A stretch of DNA of 64,000 nt from contig NZ_JACHMO010000001.1 of NCBI RefSeq assembly GCF_014205015.1, forward strand, positions 7,564,001 through 7,628,000. The letters run 5' to 3'. This stretch comes from Saccharothrix ecbatanensis (GTDB lineage: Bacteria; Actinomycetota; Actinomycetes; Mycobacteriales; Pseudonocardiaceae). The notes below the pieces were generated by a model. The model was not told where the DNA came from and did not search any database. It saw nothing but the letters and a program-made list of their open reading frames with translations. Both the position numbers and the translations under genes were made by a program. Shown piece by piece: positions 60,043 to 64,000 of the stretch (within the stretch, counting starts at the first letter, position 1; the number at the start of each line of letters is the position of its first letter).

Positions 60043-60078
60043 CCGGGGCCGGTCTCCCAACAAGGAGACCGGCCCCGG
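60043..60078 (+). terminator. Strong terminator of the M28 peptidase gene
   Basis: CCGGGGCCGGTCTCC - CAACAA - GGAGACCGGCCCCGG: perfect 15-bp stem, 19 bp after the stop codon. Confidence 0.9.
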
Positions 60079-60156
60079 CCTGCTGTGGCGGCCAGGATCG
60101 GCTTGCCCGGCCACCTGTCACGGAGTCGTGTGAGCTGCCGGTTGCGGGGGCGGTCG

Positions 60157-60699
60157 TCACCACTGGCGGCGGACGGCGGCCTTGGTGCCGGTCACGAGGC
60201 TCGCCGGCGGCACGTCGTTGGCCACGATCGCTCCTGCGGCGATCACGGCGTCACGTCCGATGGTGACGCCGGGCAGGATCGTGGCGCCGGCGCCGATCCA
60301 CACGTTCTCCGCCACGTCGATGGGCCCGCCGCTCAGCCACCCCCGCCGCTCCACCGGATCGACCGGGTGGCCCATGGTGATGAACGTGACCTTCGGCGCG
60401 ATCATCACGCGCTCGCCGAGCCGGATACCGGCGTAGTCCAGGAACGTGCAGTTCTGGTTGATGAAAACCCGTTCCGCGATGTCCAGGTTGAGGCCGTGGT
60501 CCGTGTAGAAGGGCGGGTAGATCGTGACCCTCTTCGGCAGTGGCCGGCCGAGGATCAGCTCGAACAACTCCGCCTTGCCCGCTTCGTTCTCGAAGGGGAG
60601 GACGTTGAGGCGGGACGTGAGCTCGGTGGCCCGCAGAACCCTCTCGGACATGGCCTTGAACTCGGCGCTCTGGATGCGCATGAGGCGGTCGTCTGGCAT
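60157..60699 (-). CDS. Hexapeptide-repeat O-acetyltransferase (Maa/LacA-like)
   Basis: 180 residues from ATG at 60699. An N-terminal helical region (MSERVLRATELTSRLNVLPF) precedes a left-handed beta-helix: NLDIAERVFINQNCTFLDYA, RVMIAPKVTFITMGHPVDP (catalytic His), VAENVWIGAGATILPGVTIG and AVIAAGAIVANDVPP. Sugar O-acetyltransferase of the maltose/galactoside type; acceptor unknown. The C-terminus TGTKAAVRRQW is a little shorter than usual. Confidence 0.93.
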   Translation of the reverse strand: MPDDRLMRIQSAEFKAMSERVLRATELTSRLNVLPFENEAGKAELFELILGRPLPKRVTIYPPFYTDHGLNLDIAERVFINQNCTFLDYAGIRLGERVMIAPKVTFITMGHPVDPVERRGWLSGGPIDVAENVWIGAGATILPGVTIGRDAVIAAGAIVANDVPPASLVTGTKAAVRRQW

Positions 60700-60853
60700 G
60701 ACCCGCACCTTCTCATGAACGCCTTGCCGCACCGTTGCTTCCCTTTGGCTCCGGTACGACCCCGTTGCCACACCAGTAGTGGAAGCGGCGGGCTGAGCAC
60801 AAGGGAGACAAGCGGAAGCGCGCCAGACCCTAGAGCCACGACCCAGTAAGACC

Positions 60854-60893
60854 GCCGCAGGCGGCGACCGGATGCTCGGTCGCCGCCTGCGGC
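60854..60893 (-). terminator. Perfect 16-bp hairpin ending the primase-like operon
   Basis: GCCGCAGGCGGCGACC (60854-60869) pairs with GGTCGCCGCCTGCGGC (60878-60893) around an 8-nt loop. It lies 4 bp past the end of the minus-strand gene at 60898. The rest of 60700-60853 shows no feature. Confidence 0.85.
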
Positions 60894-60897
60894 TCGT

Positions 60898-61245
60898 TCA
60901 GCCCTCTTCTTCGGTGTCCTTCGGTGCGCTGGTCAGCCACACCAGGTGCGTCCGCACGCCACGCGAGCCGGCGGAGATTTCGAAGAGTTGCCGTGCACGC
61001 TCCGGGCTCTGCGAGACCAGGTGGAAGTCACCTTCGACCGAGTTGACATCGGCATGGTCGGGATAGGCCAACCCGTAGGCCGCGACTCGGCCGTCTTCCT
61101 GCTCGCCGTACTCCTCCACGATGGCGAACAGTCGCGGAGCCTGCTCCTTGGCAATCAGGTGCAGGAGGTTGGTGAACTCCTCTTTGGTCCACAGCGGGCG
61201 TGTCACCGTGTCAGGGCTGCGCTCGTCCAGCTCGTTCACGCGCAC
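60898..61245 (-). CDS. Conserved small hypothetical protein paired with a primase-like gene
   Basis: 115 residues, acidic, no membrane segment. Contains RPLWTKEEFTNLLHLIAKEQ, PRLFAIVEEYGEQEDGRVAA and VNSVEGDFHLVSQSPERARQ. It overlaps the primase/polymerase-like gene by 10 nt and is co-transcribed with it. No family recognised. Probably a partner of that protein. Confidence 0.75.
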   Translation of the reverse strand: MRVNELDERSPDTVTRPLWTKEEFTNLLHLIAKEQAPRLFAIVEEYGEQEDGRVAAYGLAYPDHADVNSVEGDFHLVSQSPERARQLFEISAGSRGVRTHLVWLTSAPKDTEEEG

Positions 61246-61802
61246 TTCCTCTCGACGCTGTAGATCAGGTCGGCCAGTGCGTCACCGGGCATCAGGCGGT
61301 TGCCCGCCTGTTCGGGAGTGACCAGCCAGATCACCGGCATGGTGTCCAGAGCGCTTGGTGGCAGGGGCAGGGGCATCCCGGCCTCCATGACGTGTGCCTC
61401 ACGGCTCAGCAGCACCGACGGCATGGGCGGCCGGACCAGGAAGTAGGCGATCGGCATGTCGGGGAAGGCCAATACCGGCGTCGGGAAGGCAGCGAACCAG
61501 GGGTTGTCGGCCAGCGTCATCGTCAACGACTCGGCCACCGCGAAGGCACCGACCTCAGTGCCGGTCACAGTGAAGATGTTCGGTGCGTGCAGGCCTGGCG
61601 TCGACCACCACTCCTGCACCAACGCGGCGTCGGTCGTCGCTTCCCCGATCGGCCGCAGGCACGGACTGGTGACCAACTGTTCGTCCACCGGATCGGCGAA
61701 GTGACCGTCACACCAGACGGCGCCAGGTACGACCGGCCACCCCAGCGCTGCGTAGCCCAGTGCTGTGGTCAGTTGTTCGGTCGGTGTTGTCGTGGTCGAC
61801 AT
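61236..61802 (-). CDS. Bifunctional primase/polymerase (prim-pol) N-terminal-domain-like protein
   Basis: 188 residues from ATG at 61802 with AAGGG upstream. The start TTALGYAALGWPVVPGAVWC, LRPIGEATTDAALVQEWWST and APNIFTVTGTEVGAFAVAES match the D5/prim-pol N-terminal pattern of many small actinobacterial proteins. The metal-binding DxD/E pair of active primases is not obvious (only GHFADPVDEQ), and the sequence is shorter than plasmid prim-pols, so it may be a catalytically inert relative. Faces the XRE regulator across a 469-bp gap. Confidence 0.72.
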   Translation of the reverse strand: MSTTTTPTEQLTTALGYAALGWPVVPGAVWCDGHFADPVDEQLVTSPCLRPIGEATTDAALVQEWWSTPGLHAPNIFTVTGTEVGAFAVAESLTMTLADNPWFAAFPTPVLAFPDMPIAYFLVRPPMPSVLLSREAHVMEAGMPLPLPPSALDTMPVIWLVTPEQAGNRLMPGDALADLIYSVERKCA

Positions 61803-62271
61803 GGGGTGCCCTTCTCGTTGCGCTGGAACAGCAGGTCGGGGCAGGGAGACGCTGACCGGTCCCAACCTCGAATAAATCTTCAAATTGCATCGGTGCGAGG
61901 GCGATCAGCGCGCCAGCGCTCGCCCCAAGATGGTGGCGCGCAGCTTCACGGTGTATGGCATCGGCGGCATAATTTGTTCAGCACCCAGAGCGCTGCGGCT
62001 GGAATGTGCGCATGGTCGTTGACTCCTCGCTGTATGACCGTTGCGTGGAGGCAACCAGCGCCAGAAGTCGGGCGCGGTTGCTGCCCTGGAAGGAAGACAA
62101 CGCTGGTCAGCGATCTTCGCTTGGTGATCTCCGGCGTTGGTGCCTGAGACAAGGGTGGGCGTTAGACCGTTTGGGCGGAGTCGCCCGGAAAGGGGGCCAT
62201 ATGGCGAGGAGTGGCCAGAAACAGGGGCCACAATGGTGGCTTCCCGCCTACTCGCCCGTCAGGATGATCCT
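61803..62271. other. Gene-free divergent region between the prim-pol-like and XRE genes
   Basis: No credible gene: the minus-strand frame at 61905-62231 lacks codon bias and homology. The region is less GC-rich than its surroundings, with A/T patches at 61871-61890 and 61967-61979 (CATAATTTGTTC) that probably contain promoters for the two divergent operons. TTGACT occurs at 62019 but without a well-spaced -10. No tRNA, att site or repeat found. Confidence 0.5.
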
Positions 62272-63573
62272 ATGCACGAGCCGATGAGCATCGGGGAGCT
62301 GCTGCGCCGGCTCCGCGCTGACGCTGGGCGCTCGCAGAGCGAGCAAGCCGATGCGCTGTCCGAACGTGCCGGTCGTGCGGTCACTCGCAATGAAGTGTCG
62401 CGCTGGGAGACTGAAAAGCGGATGCTGACGCCGTACTGGCAGCAGCATCATGCCGACAGCTTCGGTATTCCCGTGGCCATTGTGAAGCGAGCGGTTGCAA
62501 CTGCCAAGGCCAAGCGTCGGCTTGAGCGGCAGGTCGCATCGCCAGAAGGGGGAAGTGTGGAGCGACGTGAGTTTATTGGCGCAATAGCAGGGCTGGCCGT
62601 CTCTCTACCTGGTATCGGCCTCGATCTGCCCTCTCTGGACGGTCCTGGTCGTGGCGCTGTAGACCCGCAGGTCATCGATCACTTCATCAGGTTGCGGGAT
62701 GCACTGGTGTCCGCCGACAGCTTGCTCGGGCCGGGAAATCTGGTGCGGTCAGCGCGCGAGCAGGTCGGCAATATTGCCAAGCTATACGAGCGGATTGAAT
62801 CCAGCTCGCGGGGACGACTGTTCGAGGTCGGCGCTCTGTTCGCGGAGTTCAGCGGTTGGCTTGCTGATGACCTCGGGAACTTCGAGGCTGGCAGGGCATG
62901 GTCGAGCAAGGCGCTGGAGTGGTCGCACTCGTCAGGTAACCCGGACATCGCAGCCTTCATCCTGATGCGCATGAGCCAGCAAGCCCAGTTCCTTGGCGAG
63001 CGCGCACCGGCCGTCACGCTGGCGCAGGCTTCGGTGCGCTACGACGGGCAGGTAGTCAGCTCACATGTTCGGGCAGCCATCCACCAACAGGCCGCCCACG
63101 CCAGTGCGCTCGACGGTCAAGAGCGCGCGGCTCTCGACTACATGGACCGGGCCCAAGCTTTGGCGGATGCAGCCCAACCGACTGACGACCCTTACATGCT
63201 GGGTAGCTACTGCACATCGAGCTACGTGGCTGTGCAGCGAGCGGCGATGTTCAGCACGCTGGGCAACGACCGGCGAGCGTTGGACGAGTACGACCACGTC
63301 ATGCAGCAGTGGCCTCGGTCGTTCCACCGCGAGCGCGGCTTGCACCTAGCGCGCCGCACCATGGCCGCGGCACGAGCTGGTCTTCCGGAAGCTGCGCTGG
63401 AGAGCGGCACCGAGGCCCTGAAGATCGCCCGCGAGACCCAGTCACACCGGACGGTTCGAGAGTTGACGACCAGCACCAGGCTTATGCTCCGATGGCAGGC
63501 GCTCCCAGGCGTCGTTGAGTTCATCCGTGCGGTGACAAGCGAAGGGGACTCGGGTGGCAGCGCTCAGCGTTGA
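62272..63573 (+). CDS. XRE-type HTH regulator with C-terminal TPR-like repeats
   Basis: 433 residues from ATG at 62272 with AGGA upstream (ATG 62284 possible). N-terminal HTH (~4-70): MSIGELLRRLRADAGRSQSE, AVTRNEVSRWETEKRMLTPY. A linker with a hydrophobic stretch (RREFIGAIAGLAVSLPGIGL) follows, then ~270 residues of paired helices: SSGNPDIAAFILMRMSQQAQ, SHVRAAIHQQAAHASALDGQ, YMDRAQALADAAQPTDDPYM, RTMAAARAGLPEAALESGTE. These are TPR-like, as in peptide-sensing or developmental actinobacterial regulators. Codon third positions carry more A/T than the rest of the window. Overlaps the RibD-like gene by 20 nt. Confidence 0.88.
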   Translation: MHEPMSIGELLRRLRADAGRSQSEQADALSERAGRAVTRNEVSRWETEKRMLTPYWQQHHADSFGIPVAIVKRAVATAKAKRRLERQVASPEGGSVERREFIGAIAGLAVSLPGIGLDLPSLDGPGRGAVDPQVIDHFIRLRDALVSADSLLGPGNLVRSAREQVGNIAKLYERIESSSRGRLFEVGALFAEFSGWLADDLGNFEAGRAWSSKALEWSHSSGNPDIAAFILMRMSQQAQFLGERAPAVTLAQASVRYDGQVVSSHVRAAIHQQAAHASALDGQERAALDYMDRAQALADAAQPTDDPYMLGSYCTSSYVAVQRAAMFSTLGNDRRALDEYDHVMQQWPRSFHRERGLHLARRTMAAARAGLPEAALESGTEALKIARETQSHRTVRELTTSTRLMLRWQALPGVVEFIRAVTSEGDSGGSAQR

Positions 63574-64000
63574 CGAGCTGGTAGGCCGGGACGAGTGGGA
63601 CCAAGTCATCGAGACGCAGCGGCGCCCCTTTCTGGTCTACAAGTTCGCCGCCACCCTCGACGGCCGGATCGCCGCCGAGGACGGCACCAGCCAGTGGATC
63701 ACCAGCGCCGAGAGCCGGGCCGAAGTCCACTTGCTGCGCGCGGGCTGTGATGCCACGGTCGTCGGTTCCGGCACCCAGCAGGCAGACAACCCCAACCTCG
63801 CCGTGCGCGGCAACGACGATCCGCGGCTCGACCTGTCGATCGTGAACAACCCGGAGCGGCAGCCGCTGCGAGTGGTGATCGACAGCAACGCCAAGACACC
63901 GCGCGACGCCAACGTCTGCAACGATGCCGCACCAACGCTCATCGTGGTGGCCGAAGACGTCGACGCTTCACACCTCGACGGCGTGGTCGAAGTGCTACGA
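63554..64000 (+). CDS. RibD-C-type / dihydrofolate-reductase-fold reductase (cut by window end)
   Basis: 149 codons from GTG at 63554, with GAAGGGGA upstream; continues past 64000. Typical RibD reductase landmarks: RPFLVYKFAATLDGRIAAED, GTSQWITSAESRAEVHLLRA, GCDATVVGSGTQQADNPNLA and QPLRVVIDSNAKTPRDANV. It reduces the ribosyl group of a pyrimidine or pteridine intermediate in riboflavin or specialised pathways. The deaminase half of canonical RibD is absent. Overlap with the XRE-TPR gene suggests a dedicated, regulated pathway rather than housekeeping riboflavin synthesis. Confidence 0.88.
   Translation, partial: MAALSVDELVGRDEWDQVIETQRRPFLVYKFAATLDGRIAAEDGTSQWITSAESRAEVHLLRAGCDATVVGSGTQQADNPNLAVRGNDDPRLDLSIVNNPERQPLRVVIDSNAKTPRDANVCNDAAPTLIVVAEDVDASHLDGVVEVLR

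Noticed and set aside
61905..62231. 108-codon minus-strand ORF in the gap before the XRE gene
   Set aside because: No codon bias, no ribosome binding site, no recognisable domain; the region is better read as divergent promoters.
60898..64000. Considered as an integrative element (AICE) because of a prim-pol-like gene
   Set aside because: No integrase, excisionase, Tra/FtsK protein, tRNA or att repeat in the window; the prim-pol-like protein is short.

Overview
The window is a high-GC actinobacterial chromosome segment with pervasive GTG starts, GTGA/ATGA stop-start overlaps and very GC-rich third codon positions. It carries a galactan-forming set (glf, two GlfT2-like enzymes, GlfT1, Wzm/Wzt) whose neighbours match Mycobacterium tuberculosis Rv3777-Rv3783, Rv3808c-Rv3809c and Rv3630-Rv3634c. 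There are no mycolic-acid genes, and the intergenic repeats are of a style I associate with Saccharothrix/Lentzea/Actinosynnema-like genomes. A Pseudonocardiales host is the best guess; this is an inference, not a database result.

Layout. 1-3.4 kb: tyrosine/homogentisate catabolism (partial hmgA, a conserved unknown, fahA, an IclR regulator). 3.5-5.4 kb: a divergent TetR/SnoaL-like pair, then a TMEM165/GDT1-type cation transporter with a convincing yybP-ykoY manganese riboswitch in its leader. 5.5-13.1 kb: cytochrome bd oxidase (cydA, cydB, a fused cydDC exporter), then a GAF histidine kinase and a convergent DosR-like regulator, a plausible redox/oxygen control unit. 13.2-16 kb: acetyltransferase, macro-domain protein, prephenate dehydratase, histidine phosphatase. 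16-20.1 kb: a zincin, a septum-formation-family protein, and a YgiB/YgiC (glutathionylspermidine synthase-like)/DUF350 membrane locus.

20.3-54 kb is a long cell-envelope glycan region: a large HAD protein and coiled-coil methyltransferase, DUF2142 and DUF6541 membrane proteins, two flippases, several GT2/GT4 glycosyltransferases, gmd and rmd (GDP-deoxyhexose), galE, a polyprenyl-phosphate glycosyltransferase with its DUF2304 partner, glf, two tandem GlfT2 paralogues, GlfT1 and the Wzm/Wzt exporter. serS, lhgO, an F420-type LLM oxidoreductase and a Cof-type HAD phosphatase are interspersed. 53.9-60 kb: the proteasome activator Bpa, a class V aminotransferase homologue that appears to lack its PLP lysine, a methyltransferase, a frameshifted gene, quinone oxidoreductase, GNAT and a secreted M28 peptidase. 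60-64 kb: a hexapeptide acetyltransferase, then an accessory-looking group (small unknown, primase/polymerase-like protein, XRE-TPR regulator, RibD-like reductase cut by the window end).

The most unusual signals are intergenic. A three-copy composite element joins a DnaA-box-like 9-mer to a ~53-bp core at a fixed 20-21 bp spacing, next to degenerate repeat arrays. Several short tandem repeats grow out of stop codons. Two small ORFs are locked between neighbours by stop-start overlaps on both sides. Several genes show leaderless promoter geometry (-10 hexamer 6-8 nt before GTG).
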